A DNA stretch of 64,000 bases from Nitrospira sp. Its GTDB lineage: Bacteria; Nitrospirota; Nitrospiria; Nitrospirales; Nitrospiraceae. Made by a program: the position numbers and the translations under genes. The notes beneath the pieces were generated by a model. It was not told where the DNA came from. It saw only the letters and a program-made list of their open reading frames with translations, and ran no database searches. Within the stretch, counting starts at the first letter, position 1; the number at the start of each line of letters is the position of its first letter. The stretch spans positions 91,726 to 155,725 of the forward strand of contig SWDM01000021.1 in assembly GCA_005116835.1 (NCBI GenBank). Direction: 5' to 3'. Positions 9,477-18,512 of this stretch are shown here, piece after piece.

Positions 9477-11705
9477 TCAAAACCGAATGGTCCACACAAG
9501 TTTGGTGCTCAGTTCCGAGACTTTGGAATGCCAGCCGCGCTCGGTATCGGCATTGTGATTGAACACCAGAAACACGTCGCTGCCTGGTTGCACGGCCCAG
9601 CGCATCCGACTGTTCATACCGAATTCGTTCGACACATTGTCGTATTGTCCCACCAGGTTCCAGCTTAGGTTTCGCGTGAAGGTCATATTGAGATTGAGCT
9701 GCGCGATATGCACGGTAAACTTTCCATCCGGGAGGGCCAGCCTGACCTGACTATAGATCGCCCCCAGATTGAACCAGGGACTGGGCCGCCAGACCAGTTT
9801 GGTATCCAAGTTCATGCGGTGGCCCTGGTTGAGATAGGCGCAACAATCGAGATGAATCGATCCTGCCACGGCCCGCGTCTTCGCACTTTCCAGAAAGAGG
9901 TGATAGGCCAGCCAGGCATACTCTCCGGGAGGAATGATGACGCCGGGCGCGATTTCAAACGGCGCGAAGTACTGCTCGCGCGTCACAAGGGGGGCAAAAT
10001 TAATACTATCTTGCGAGGTCGATTTCACCGTCACATCCGGAAACGACAGGCTGCCGGTGATCGGACGCCCATCGAGTGTCGTCTTATCATCGGCGTAGAG
10101 CCCAAGCTTGACCGAATCAAGCCCCTCCGGCCGCCACGCGCGCGCCAGATATGCCGAATAGCTCCGCGTACCCGCCTGGTCGATAAACCCCAACGCCGGG
10201 TTGAAGTTGGTGCCCAGCTGGTCAAAGATAAGCCCCGCATCCCAGGTAAAATTCGGATAGAGCAGCCGTCCGCCAAAGGCATTCCCGGACTGCCCGTCCC
10301 CCTCCGACCGCATGAGATAGGCATCCATCTCCACCACTTGCGAGGTCCCCAGGAAGTTCGAACTCTTCAGGGTGAGATCCGCCCCCCCCAGGCGGTTCTC
10401 GGCATTCCGTAACGGATTTCCGTTGGTGAAGATCACGCCCACAGACGATTCGTCGAGAAACCCCACGCTCGCGCGCCCCACGGTGAGATTCTTGGAATTG
10501 AGGAAATCCGTCTTGTCAGCCTGAACGGACAGCAACCCCATGTTGAAGCGTCCGACTTCGCCGGTGACCTTCAGTCCCCCCAGCAGATCGATGGGCGTCC
10601 GATCAACGCCCAGTCCCATGCGCCGCGAGAAGAACGGCAACGGCGTCGTCGGCCCGCCTCCGCCAAACTGAAAATAGTTGCCGTCTTGGAGGAAGAATCG
10701 TCGCTTCTCCGGGAAAAACAACGGGAATCGCGTCAGGTTGACCTTCCGATCGTCCACTTCTGTTTCAGCAAAATCGGTATTGATCGTGAGGGCCGCCGTG
10801 ACAGAAGGCGTCACTTTATAATAGAGATCCCCGCCAAGCTCGAAGGGGAACTTATCGTTACCGCCTGGCGTCTCGCGTCTTCCCGTGAATTTGGCGTAGG
10901 GCACGACATCCACCCCGAGACCCTGCCGCAGGCCGGTCATCCCGTCCAGCTGGCCCGCATCGCCCATCGTGACCACTTGTTTGGTGCGGGTGGCGGCGGT
11001 CCACCGCATGGTTTCGTTCTTGCGCGGGATGACGCGCTCGACGTTAAAGCCCCAGGTGGGTTGGTCTGGGTCGAAACTGATCGTCTTCATCGGAATCGCC
11101 AGCTCCGCCGTCCAGCCCTGCGCATCGATCAGGGCTTCGGCGTACCAGATGCCGTCCCACTCAAACTGGATCTGCAACCCGCTGCCTTCCTCCGTATCGG
11201 TGTACGGCGTAATGAGGCCATCGCGGCGATTGCCCAGCGGGTTGATCTGAAAGTAATACCCCCGGCGCCGGTCATGGAACGGATCGAGCGCGACAGCCAC
11301 GGAGTCATCCCCGGCCATCTCGATATCGCGCTGGCGTTCCTTCGCGATAATCTGCTCCGGCGCGGCGTCGAAGGCCCGGACCCCAATGTACAGAAAGTCG
11401 GCGTCGAAGAGCAGCCGCACCTCCGTCCGGGCACTGGGCGGAGTGCCCTCATTGGGAAACGACTGCGTCAACGCTGGCAGTACCGCGGCTCGCGCCCAGG
11501 CGGCGTCGTCCAGGCGGCCATCGATGACCGGAGGCTCCGCGGTCTTGACCATCTGCACACGACGGAGGGAGTCGCTGACGGCAGGCGCCTCGACACGCGC
11601 GGGGGCCGCAGGGAGTAGATCTGCCCCCTCGGATGGCCTGACATTCAGCCAACCGCCCACGAGTAGCACACCGACCACCAACGTCACGACCCGTTGCCGC
11701 ATCAT
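9477..11705 (-). CDS. DUF5916 / CBM9-like outer-membrane protein (cassette copy C)
   Basis: A 742-residue paralogue of the protein at 792-3014, aligned end to end. It has a signal peptide (MMRQRVVTLVVGVLLVGGW) and a CBM9-like domain at about 35-215 (VIDGRLDDAAWARA, LLFDADFLYIGVRAFD, TAELAIPMKTISFDPDQ). The C-terminal DUF5916 barrel region ends in a terminal aromatic residue (LVWTIRF). It lies 93 bp downstream of a broken PepSY gene, the same order as at 4404-792. The two intact copies have diverged clearly, so the duplication is not recent, although the 104-nt identity with 8616-8719 shows later exchange. Confidence 0.8.
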   Translation of the reverse strand: MMRQRVVTLVVGVLLVGGWLNVRPSEGADLLPAAPARVEAPAVSDSLRRVQMVKTAEPPVIDGRLDDAAWARAAVLPALTQSFPNEGTPPSARTEVRLLFDADFLYIGVRAFDAAPEQIIAKERQRDIEMAGDDSVAVALDPFHDRRRGYYFQINPLGNRRDGLITPYTDTEEGSGLQIQFEWDGIWYAEALIDAQGWTAELAIPMKTISFDPDQPTWGFNVERVIPRKNETMRWTAATRTKQVVTMGDAGQLDGMTGLRQGLGVDVVPYAKFTGRRETPGGNDKFPFELGGDLYYKVTPSVTAALTINTDFAETEVDDRKVNLTRFPLFFPEKRRFFLQDGNYFQFGGGGPTTPLPFFSRRMGLGVDRTPIDLLGGLKVTGEVGRFNMGLLSVQADKTDFLNSKNLTVGRASVGFLDESSVGVIFTNGNPLRNAENRLGGADLTLKSSNFLGTSQVVEMDAYLMRSEGDGQSGNAFGGRLLYPNFTWDAGLIFDQLGTNFNPALGFIDQAGTRSYSAYLARAWRPEGLDSVKLGLYADDKTTLDGRPITGSLSFPDVTVKSTSQDSINFAPLVTREQYFAPFEIAPGVIIPPGEYAWLAYHLFLESAKTRAVAGSIHLDCCAYLNQGHRMNLDTKLVWRPSPWFNLGAIYSQVRLALPDGKFTVHIAQLNLNMTFTRNLSWNLVGQYDNVSNEFGMNSRMRWAVQPGSDVFLVFNHNADTERGWHSKVSELSTKLVWTIRF

Positions 11706-11798
11706 GCGCTTCTCACCATATCGGCCTGCAATTCACATGTCGGACCGTCCGTCGTCTGTACGTCACCGTAGGCGCTCCCATTGACGCGTGTGACACAG

Positions 11799-12697
11799 TC
11801 ATCGATTCGGCGCGTGGAGGTTGGACGTTGTTTTCGTCCGCCGTTTCCGCCACCACATGCGGAAACCAGTGACGTAGATCACCGGACAGGCCAGCCCGCT
11901 CACGAAGACCATCAGACGGCCAGCCCAGCCGAACGCCTGGCCGGAATGCAGCGGCCATTGCCAGTCCAGGAACGCTTCTCCGGCGCTGCGCCTTTTAGCG
12001 GGATCGCGCACCTCCAGAATGGCCCCGCTAAATTGATCGATGGTGACCGTCCGCTCAGACCAGAACGCACTCAGCCCCGGCACCGCTCGCCGGCTCACCA
12101 GATAGACGCCCGTCTCACCGTCCGGATATGTTGCTGCGGCAATCGCCAGGGCTCGTTCCGCTCCGATAGACGCCAGGCCAGGCACCGGTGTCGAATGTGG
12201 CGCCTCCGCTGGGCCCCGGGTGGCCGGAGAGAACAATTGCACCATCCAGACGAACGGCCCATTCACAATCATATCGACCCCCGATAGCAACACCGCGCCC
12301 AGGCTTTCGACGGCTGATCAGCATAGACGGCGAAGACGCCTTCGCTGCTTCCCGGCCCATAGATCTGGGTCACACGGCTGCCCGGCGACACCTGTAACGC
12401 AGCAGCCAGTATCTCTCCTAACGACCGGTATTCCTGCTCTCCAGCCGGTACGCCTGACGGGACTGTCACCGTGAGCAGGGCCGGATTCAACCACTCGTCG
12501 ATCTCCTGCCAACACACGAGCATGCTGCCGGTCACTCCGAAGACGACCAGCAGCGCCCCCACGAACAGACCCAGATACGAATGCACCTCGATCCACAGCT
12601 GACGCCATGCCCGACGGCGGCTGAGGCCGGTCGCTCCCCTGCCCGCCGGACCGGCAAGATCGTGAGACGGTGAATGTGTGGCGACTGTATCCCCCAT
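11799..12697 (-). pseudogene. PepSY membrane protein, internally deleted and frameshifted
   Basis: The N-terminal piece starts at 12697 (MGDTVATHSPSHDLAG) with the first TM segment EVHSYLGLFVGALLVVFGVT and the PepSY stretch to VFAVYADQPSKAW. Its frame then runs to a stop at 12269. The C-terminal piece is in another frame from about 12293 and has a PepSY stretch (GAERALAIAAATYPDG), SGAILEVRDP, and the last TM (LMVFVSGLACPVIYVTGFRMWWRKRR). The two parts together cover about 300 codons, whereas intact members here have 359-436. The middle TM helices are missing, so an internal deletion with a frame change occurred near 12290-12310. Confidence 0.8.
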
Positions 12698-12881
12698 TGT
12701 CCTAGCACTCCATGCGAAGTGAGCCGGCACAGACCCTTGGGATCTCGGGCGCAATCCCGCTCCTGAAAATGGCAGAATCGCTCGGTAATCAGACCGAGAG
12801 TGATCAACCCGTAACACAGCCTCGCATCAGACGCGGCCTGTGGCTGGCTCAGAAATATTCAGTGGCTTCGTGTAACTGGAA

Positions 12882-13280
12882 TCAGGAGAGGAAGAAGGGA
12901 GGACCACGGCCGTGAGCCGCAATCAGGGGTCTCCCTCCATAGGAAACCGCAAGCAGGAACAGAGGGGCGAATAACGAGACAATAATCGGCAGACGGGGCA
13001 CCTCGGGCAGGATAAACGCCGACTCATCCTGGGTGACGGCGCAGGCCCAGTTGAGCAGGGGACTGGCGTCGACCCGGCCATGATGGCACGGATTCAGGTC
13101 GCTCCCAGTGTGGAGGTGAAAGCTGCGGCTGGTCGGCCTCTCGAGGTCGGTGAAGCAGGTAAAACAGACGAAGCTAACCGTCAGCCGGATGCCAACAAGC
13201 AGGAAGACAACCAGCAAGACCAGTGAGGGGACCTGACCGCTTCGTCGGCGGGCATGCATGAAGTGGAGCACGTCGTTCAC
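12882..13280 (-). CDS. Small membrane-anchored His/Cys protein, RGPP tail (copy C)
   Basis: A 132-residue protein from a GTG preceded by AGGTATATCTG. A hydrophobic anchor (SLVLLVVFLLVGIRLTVSF) is followed by FVCFTCF, a His/Cys stretch (FHLHTGSDLNPCHHG), NWACAVTQDES, a second hydrophobic segment and the tail RGPPFFLS. It is about 85-90 percent similar to the protein at 17131, so the two are recent paralogues. The His and Cys clusters suggest metal binding in the periplasm; this is inference. In this cassette the receptor gene that should follow is absent and the next gene is the broken PepSY. Confidence 0.7.
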   Translation of the reverse strand: MNDVLHFMHARRRSGQVPSLVLLVVFLLVGIRLTVSFVCFTCFTDLERPTSRSFHLHTGSDLNPCHHGRVDASPLLNWACAVTQDESAFILPEVPRLPIIVSLFAPLFLLAVSYGGRPLIAAHGRGPPFFLS

Positions 13281-13328
13281 CAGATATACCTATTGAGCGA
13301 AAGGGGCGTAATTGTACCCAACAGTGAG

Positions 13329-13368
13329 CGAGCTGTCTACCGACGGATGCTTACATATGCCACAATAT
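13329..13368 (-). repeat. Duplicated upstream element, copy 2 (shortened)
   Basis: On the minus strand it reads GTAAGCATCC then GTCGGTAGACAG, lacking the central GAGCAGAC seen in the copies at 8288 and 17627. It lies 50-90 bp upstream of the small gene starting at 13280. Confidence 0.5.
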
Positions 13369-13439
13369 TCGCGGTTGGACAACGGTGTGTCAGATTATGG
13401 CCACTCCATCCCTCCTTCATACATGCGATCCCGCCATCG

Positions 13440-13512
13440 GTCGAACACGCCGTGCGTGCGCCACCGCATTCGACCCGCGGCTTCTTGAGCCACAGGTAGA
13501 CCCCGGTCTGTT
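13440..13512 (-). pseudogene. PepSY C-terminal remnant
   Basis: On the minus strand this stretch encodes TGVYLWLKKPR followed by VECGGARTA. It matches the last TM and tail of the intact PepSY protein at 3094 (TGIYLWLKKRRAKAVAHART-like), with high DNA similarity to 3120-3180. It begins right after the stop of the PepSY gene at 13514. This looks like a recombination scar left when two PepSY copies were joined. Confidence 0.65.
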
Positions 13513-13513
13513 T

Positions 13514-14590
13514 CTATCGCTTCCACCACAGCACAAAACCGGTCATCGCCATGAGTGCCGGCGCAAGGCCGACGAACACGTAGAGGAGCCGTGACGGTTC
13601 GCCGGCGAACGTGCCGATGTGGAAGGCATAGGCGACGGTTTCGAACTTCGTCCACATGGATTGATGATTGATGTCGATGCGCTCGACCACCTCACCTGTG
13701 AGTGGGTCGAAGGCGACGGCACTTGCACCGAATCCCAGCAGTGGCGATGTGCCCGGTACATCGCCACTCACGCGGACTGTGTCACCGGTCACGAAGGGAA
13801 TGTACATCGATCGGACGACAAATCCAGGAAAGACGTCACGCGACTGTGCGAGCATCGCGCCCACCGACGCGCCCGTTGCTGGGGCAGGCTGGTACGTTCG
13901 CGTGGCCCAGGTCTCCGGGTCAAAGGCTGTTCGATTCATAAGAAAGCCGCTGAAGAAGATCGCCGCCACAAAGAACAGCGTCCAGACACCTGCAATGCCG
14001 TGCAGGCCAAAGGCGGCCGTCCGCCAGTTGGCCCAATGCACCCGTTTCCGGCACAGCACTACAGAGAGAAAATGTTTGCGATAGAGCCAGATTCCTGTGA
14101 CGAGTGACACCCCCACCGCAACGGTGATGAGTCCCATCCACAGCACACCGATCAAACCGAGATGCACGCTATAATGGAACGTGAGGAGCCACTGCATGAC
14201 ATGGCTGGGATCTCGATGGGACCCGTCGCGTAAGACCGTGCCGCTGTAGGGATCGAGATTGAGGACAGCACTGCCGTCCATCCCATAATCGTGCTTGTCA
14301 AAATAGAGGCGAAATTCATAGGAGTCGTCGGGGCGCGTTGGAAACCACAGGATGATCATGCCGGTCGCATCAGGATGCCTCGTGCGGGCGATCCGCGCCA
14401 GTTCATCTAACGGGAGCGGCGTCCCTGTCGGCGTCACCGTCAGTCGATCATGGTTCCACCAATGGTCGAGTTCTTGCCAGTAGACAAGCGCCGAGCCGGT
14501 GAGGCTCGCGCTGATGACGAACAGGCCGACCACCAGCCCCACCCACTGGTGGAGCGTGAAGAACACTGCACGCGACGGTGTGTTTCCCAT
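13514..14590 (-). CDS. PepSY-associated transmembrane protein (copy D)
   Basis: A 358-residue inner-membrane protein; MGNTPSRAVFF at 14590 is preferred over the ATG four codons upstream. TM segments are visible at LHQWVGLVVGLFVISASLTG, VLWMGLITVAVGVSLVTGIW, IAGVWTLFFVAAIFFSGFLM and LLYVFVGLAPALMAMTGFVL. PepSY-like stretches include LDPYSGTVLRDG and FDPLTGEVVERIDI. It ends abruptly after the last helix (LWWKR) because the junction with a foreign PepSY tail at 13512 supplies the stop. It follows the receptor at 14697 and probably works with it in ferric-chelate handling. Confidence 0.85.
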   Translation of the reverse strand: MGNTPSRAVFFTLHQWVGLVVGLFVISASLTGSALVYWQELDHWWNHDRLTVTPTGTPLPLDELARIARTRHPDATGMIILWFPTRPDDSYEFRLYFDKHDYGMDGSAVLNLDPYSGTVLRDGSHRDPSHVMQWLLTFHYSVHLGLIGVLWMGLITVAVGVSLVTGIWLYRKHFLSVVLCRKRVHWANWRTAAFGLHGIAGVWTLFFVAAIFFSGFLMNRTAFDPETWATRTYQPAPATGASVGAMLAQSRDVFPGFVVRSMYIPFVTGDTVRVSGDVPGTSPLLGFGASAVAFDPLTGEVVERIDINHQSMWTKFETVAYAFHIGTFAGEPSRLLYVFVGLAPALMAMTGFVLWWKR

Positions 14591-14696
14591 GTGCGGTCTC
14601 ACTCAGGTGAGCCGACTCTCGCCTGTGCGAGAGCCGGCACCTCAACCCACCATATCCCTCTCGATCGCACATCGTCCCGACCACCCATCACCCGGG

Positions 14697-16913
14697 TCAA
14701 TAACTGATGCTGTAGCCGATCGTGGCCGTGGTTCCTCGCGCGGCAACATTGAAGCTGTTCGTGAACGCAATCTGATTGAACGGTAGGACGTACTGCTGAT
14801 TCAAGAGATTCTCGATGCCGAACCGTAAGGTCCCTGGCCCGGCTTTGACGGTGGTGATGAAGTCGACGATAAAGTATTCCGTCATCGAGAAGGGATCGCC
14901 GAAGGGGTCGAGGCCCGAGTTGAACGCCGTCAGTGAGCGCCTGCGGCTTCCGGAGTACAGCATTTGGAGCCGGTTGCGCCATTGCCATTCCGGCACCGTC
15001 AGATGCTCAAGATAGCCGGTAATCTTCTGCGGCTGGAGGCTGAATCCATTGAGGGGTACGCGGACGTCGGGATTGAAGGCAATCGTATTATCCCCTTCAA
15101 CGAAGGTGTAGGACCCTCCAATCCGCCAGCCTTCGTATGGCTGCACGTCCAGCGTGGCCTCGACTCCATAGATAGTTTGTGGACTCCGCTGCAGCGATTG
15201 GGTGAACTGATCGAAATTGAGACCCAGGCTCGATTTGGAGATGTATCCAGAGAGAGAGCTCTGGACCTTGCTCCATTTGCCTCGCAGACCGAGTTCGTAG
15301 TTATTGACGCGCTGCGGCTGCAACTTGGAGAGGGCGATATTGCTGCCGGGCGTTGCGAACAACGCCGAATCGATCGATCCGACGGGCACGTTGAACCCCT
15401 GACTGAAGTTGAAGAACAGGTCCAAGGGGTCGATCAAATGGTACACAAAGCCGGCATTGAAGACCGTGGCGTCGAATTTCACCGAACCGGCAGGAGTAAA
15501 GTTGCCCACACCGTCGGTGAAATCGCTGCTCGAAATCCCGAGCCGTTCGTGCCGCACCCCGCCGCGCACGACGAGCGCGGAAATCGGCGTCCACTCGCCT
15601 TGGGCGAATCCCGCAATCGAATCAAACACCCGCGACGGCAACAAGGGCGTTTGACCGATCTTGCGAAAGATTCGTCCGCCCGAGGCATCGAGGCTCGCGG
15701 GATCGTAGAGGTTCTGCCTATTGTCGCCATGCTGACTCGAGAAGTCCATGCCATAGGTCACCAGCGGCTTGCCGTACAGGGGAATAGGCGTCGTAATTTC
15801 GACTCGCGTCCCGAGCACATCCGTTTGCGGCAACCCTTGCACTACATCGGTGCCTCCGAAGGGTCTGACGTCGAAGGTGGGGAAAGTCGTCCGCTGGCTG
15901 CGATAATAGCCCTGGATATGCACGCGGCTGTCGAGAAAGAGGTGCGGATGGGAATAGTCCAGGCTGATCTGCGAATTCGTCAGTTTGGGTTGCTCGTCGA
16001 GCGAAAGACCGGGGATGTATCTGGCGTTGGTGCGAGGGAGCGCATCCACCGAAGGATCGGGGAAATGATTGGTGTCCTGCTGGGATTCCTTTCGGTTGAA
16101 CGTAAGCTGCAGGCGGTGCTCCCCGAAGGTGGCTCCGAACTTACTGAGTACATTGTACGATCTCGTATCAGCAAATCCGCCGATGGTATTCGTGCCAGGC
16201 ATCGTTCGAGACCCTTCGGCGTCGAACATGCCACCTTGGTTATTAAACGTGCCGACGATATTGTAATCGAACCAGTCTTTTCTCCCTTGGAATCCCTGCG
16301 TGATGGTTCCGCTGAGACCTCGCGCCACCCGGGTTAAGGACCCGCTCCCTTGCACGTCGGTATAGAAGCTGGGCTTTCCTTCTCCCGCTTGCTTCGTGAT
16401 GATGTTGATCAGTCCCCCGGTGGCACCGTTGCCATAGATCGCGGTGGCGCCACGGACGATCTCGATCCGTTCGATGGCGCTGGGGTCGATGTGGGCAAGG
16501 TCCAACTGAATGGTGGGGCTGCTCAATTGCGGCACGCCATCGATCAAGACGGAGATTTGGCGCCCGCGGATCGTCTGCGAGGTGCCCGTGTCCATCGCGC
16601 CATCGTTCTGGGACATGCCGGGCACCAGCTTGGGTAGAATCTGTCCCAAGCTTCGGCTGGACGACACCGCAAGCTGTTGTTGGATCTGCTGTTCCGTGAC
16701 GATGGTCACGGACTGGTTCAAGCTCCCGAGCGTCGTCGGGGTCCGTGTGGCGGAAATGACGACGTCCGATGCGCTCACGGCCGGGATCTCTTCAGACTGT
16801 TCCGTACTGCCCGACTCTGCCGCCAACAGCGGAAGAGCCGGATACAAGACGAGCAGACCGATGGCGATAATGACTCGATTTCTAACGGTGGAATACACAA
16901 GATGTCTCTTCAT
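14697..16913 (-). CDS. TonB-dependent receptor (siderophore type, copy D)
   Basis: From MKRHLVYST at 16913 a signal peptide ends near LLAAES. A likely TonB box lies near DVVISATRT. The plug covers about 50-170 (SLGQILPKLVPGM, TIRGRQISVLIDGVPQ, IERIEIVRGATAIYGNGATG, GLINIITK). A barrel of about 570 residues follows and ends GTTATIGYSISY. The hydroxamate/carboxylate siderophore receptors of the IutA/RhtA type share this plug style, but the ligand is not proven. Upstream is the small protein at 17131 and downstream a PepSY gene, the standard cassette order. Confidence 0.9.
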   Translation of the reverse strand: MKRHLVYSTVRNRVIIAIGLLVLYPALPLLAAESGSTEQSEEIPAVSASDVVISATRTPTTLGSLNQSVTIVTEQQIQQQLAVSSSRSLGQILPKLVPGMSQNDGAMDTGTSQTIRGRQISVLIDGVPQLSSPTIQLDLAHIDPSAIERIEIVRGATAIYGNGATGGLINIITKQAGEGKPSFYTDVQGSGSLTRVARGLSGTITQGFQGRKDWFDYNIVGTFNNQGGMFDAEGSRTMPGTNTIGGFADTRSYNVLSKFGATFGEHRLQLTFNRKESQQDTNHFPDPSVDALPRTNARYIPGLSLDEQPKLTNSQISLDYSHPHLFLDSRVHIQGYYRSQRTTFPTFDVRPFGGTDVVQGLPQTDVLGTRVEITTPIPLYGKPLVTYGMDFSSQHGDNRQNLYDPASLDASGGRIFRKIGQTPLLPSRVFDSIAGFAQGEWTPISALVVRGGVRHERLGISSSDFTDGVGNFTPAGSVKFDATVFNAGFVYHLIDPLDLFFNFSQGFNVPVGSIDSALFATPGSNIALSKLQPQRVNNYELGLRGKWSKVQSSLSGYISKSSLGLNFDQFTQSLQRSPQTIYGVEATLDVQPYEGWRIGGSYTFVEGDNTIAFNPDVRVPLNGFSLQPQKITGYLEHLTVPEWQWRNRLQMLYSGSRRRSLTAFNSGLDPFGDPFSMTEYFIVDFITTVKAGPGTLRFGIENLLNQQYVLPFNQIAFTNSFNVAARGTTATIGYSISY

Positions 16914-17130
16914 GGCGGCACAAAATCCTTTCATCCCCTGCGTGGGGTCCCTCTGAGAGTCAGCGCATTACGGCGGAGCACGTTACCCGCCATGCGGCAC
17001 AGGGTCACACGGTCTGCTCCCAGGCTGGTGCCCACCCGGCATCAGACGATGCTAGGCTCAGCACACAGGCAGGCTTGGACTGCATGGGTCCCCCGGCTCG
17101 TGAATGTTTACTGACGTTGTAGACTTGAGG

Positions 17131-17529
17131 CTAGGAGTGCGAGACAGGAGGACCACGGCCGTGCGCCGCAATCAGGGGTCTCCCTCCATAGGAGACCGCG
17201 AACAGGAACAGAGGGACGAACAACGAGACAATGATCGGCAGCCGAGGCACCTCGGGCAGGATAAACGCCGACTCATCCTGGGTGACGGTGCAGGCCCAGC
17301 TGATAAGAGGATTGGCTTCGACCCGTCCATGATGGCACGGAATCAGGTCGCCCCCAGCGTGGAGGTGAAAGCTGCGGCTGGTCGGCTTCTCGAAGTCGGT
17401 GAAGCAGGTAAAACAGACGAAGCCGGCCACGAGACGGATACTGACCAGGAGGCATGCAACCAACAAGACCAGTGTCGGAGGCTGACCCGTTCGTCCGCGG
17501 ACATGTATGAAGTGGAGTTCGCGGTTCAC
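17131..17529 (-). CDS. Small membrane-anchored His/Cys protein, RGPP tail (copy D)
   Basis: A close paralogue of 12882-13280. The GTG at 17529 is the equivalent start, with the same AGGTGTATCTG before it. The order is anchor segment (TLVLLVACLLVSIRLVAGF), FVCFTCF, the His/Cys stretch FHLHAGGDLIPCHHG, SWACTVTQDES, a second hydrophobic segment and the RGPPVSHS tail. The near identity of the C-terminal third (DESAFILPEVPRLPIIVSLF) implies purifying selection or recent exchange. The gene precedes a TonB receptor gene by 218 bp. Confidence 0.75.
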   Translation of the reverse strand: MNRELHFIHVRGRTGQPPTLVLLVACLLVSIRLVAGFVCFTCFTDFEKPTSRSFHLHAGGDLIPCHHGRVEANPLISWACTVTQDESAFILPEVPRLPIIVSLFVPLFLFAVSYGGRPLIAAHGRGPPVSHS

Positions 17530-17626
17530 CAGATACACCTATCGAGCAAGAGGGTGATTATCATACATATCCATAAGCGCCTCTCTATAGAATAGAAGGG
17601 AGGGAATTTATATCGTATGGTCTCCC

Positions 17627-17660
17627 CTGTCTACCGACGTCTGCTCACGGATGCTACAAA
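17627..17660 (-). repeat. Duplicated upstream element, copy 3
   Basis: On the minus strand it reads GTAGCATCCGTGAGCAGACG then TCGGTAGACAG, matching 8288-8326 almost exactly. It is 100-130 bp upstream of the small gene at 17529 and just downstream of the ExbB gene, so it could also be a transcript end. Confidence 0.6.
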
Positions 17661-17704
17661 ATATGGCGGGCAGGCCTGAAGGCTTGTTCGTGGATGTACT
17701 TCGC

Positions 17705-18130
17705 TCACGATCCATGCAAGGTCTTGTACTGCGCGAGGAGTTCGCTGACGCGGCGACGGAGTACGTTGTTCATGACCACGCACGGAATGGCGACCAGCAG
17801 CCCAGCCGCGGTGGCCTTGAGCGCAAGGCTCAGGCCGATCATGATCGATGCCACCGCCAACGTTCCAGATGTGCCCATCGTGTGAAACGTGAGCATGATG
17901 CCGAGAACCGTCCCGAGCAGTCCGATATAGGGGGCATTCGCCGCAACGGTGCCGATCACCACCAGTCGCCTGGTCAACGCGACTTCGCACAGATCGAGTG
18001 TGGGAAACTGCCTTATGTCCACCCGTCGAAAGAACAACCCGCGCTCCACCGCCACCCCGATCGCCCAGAAACTCAGCCCCAGCAAAAGCCCGATGACACC
18101 ATACTCGACAAGTTCTTTGAGCCCTTCCAT
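17705..18130 (-). CDS. exbB: ExbB-type TonB-system energiser, short form
   Basis: A 141-residue MotA/TolQ/ExbB protein from MEGLKELVEYGV at 18130. It has one N-terminal TM and the conserved pair (VAANAPYIGLLGTVLGIMLTF and IMIGLSLALKATAAGLLVAIP), with the APxxGLLGTV and T-A-x-GL-x-A-IP motifs. The short length matches the ExbB2-like forms and not the 240-residue enteric type. It uses proton-motive force to drive TonB. No exbD lies next to it, which is unusual. It is the last gene of a minus-strand cluster with a receptor and TonB. Confidence 0.88.
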   Translation of the reverse strand: MEGLKELVEYGVIGLLLGLSFWAIGVAVERGLFFRRVDIRQFPTLDLCEVALTRRLVVIGTVAANAPYIGLLGTVLGIMLTFHTMGTSGTLAVASIMIGLSLALKATAAGLLVAIPCVVMNNVLRRRVSELLAQYKTLHGS

Positions 18131-18214
18131 CAGAACACACGGTCCTTTCTGCAACAGCTGTTCTCGATATTACTTGTCGTCACGCTTCATCCGCCACGTG
18201 TGCGTGGCGGGACC

Positions 18215-18394
18215 TCAGTGATCGATCCGATTCTCGGAGATCAGTTTATCGACCGAGTTGCCGATCACGCGCAAGCTCTGCTTACCGATTTTAGTCGCGG
18301 CCAACTTTCCTTCTTCGACCCACCGATAGACTGTCCAGCGGCTTACATTCAGAACCAGCGCCGCCTCGTTGACCCTGAGTAATTGCTTGTTCAT
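18215..18394 (-). CDS. Small excisionase-type helix-turn-helix protein
   Basis: A 59-residue protein from MNKQLLRVNEAALVLNVSRW. This is the HTH_17 (MerR-like/excisionase) pattern: LRVNEAAxxLNVSRxTVYRW, then EEGKLAATKIGKQSLRV. Longer starts (18427, 18511) add an Arg/Pro-rich leader with no homology. No integrase is nearby, so a local regulator of the receptor/ExbB cluster is more likely than a phage excisionase. That role is inferred from position only. Confidence 0.7.
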   Translation of the reverse strand: MNKQLLRVNEAALVLNVSRWTVYRWVEEGKLAATKIGKQSLRVIGNSVDKLISENRIDH

Positions 18395-18512
18395 CTTGAC
18401 CTCGCTTTCTGTCGTCGTCGGACTCATCACATTGTGAGAAGGCATCCGGGGAGGAGGGCGCCTGAAGGACGCCCTCCTCTCAGCCCGAAATCGCCTTGCG
18501 TGTTCCGACAAG

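Noticed and set aside
14964..16337. 457-codon plus-strand frame
   Set aside because: Antisense shadow of the TonB receptor at 14697; no recognisable motif, and its start lies inside the receptor gene.
16935..17130. Possible cobalamin-type riboswitch upstream of a TonB receptor gene
   Set aside because: The minus-strand leader is GC-rich and has some pairing, but the conserved B12-box sequence is not present.
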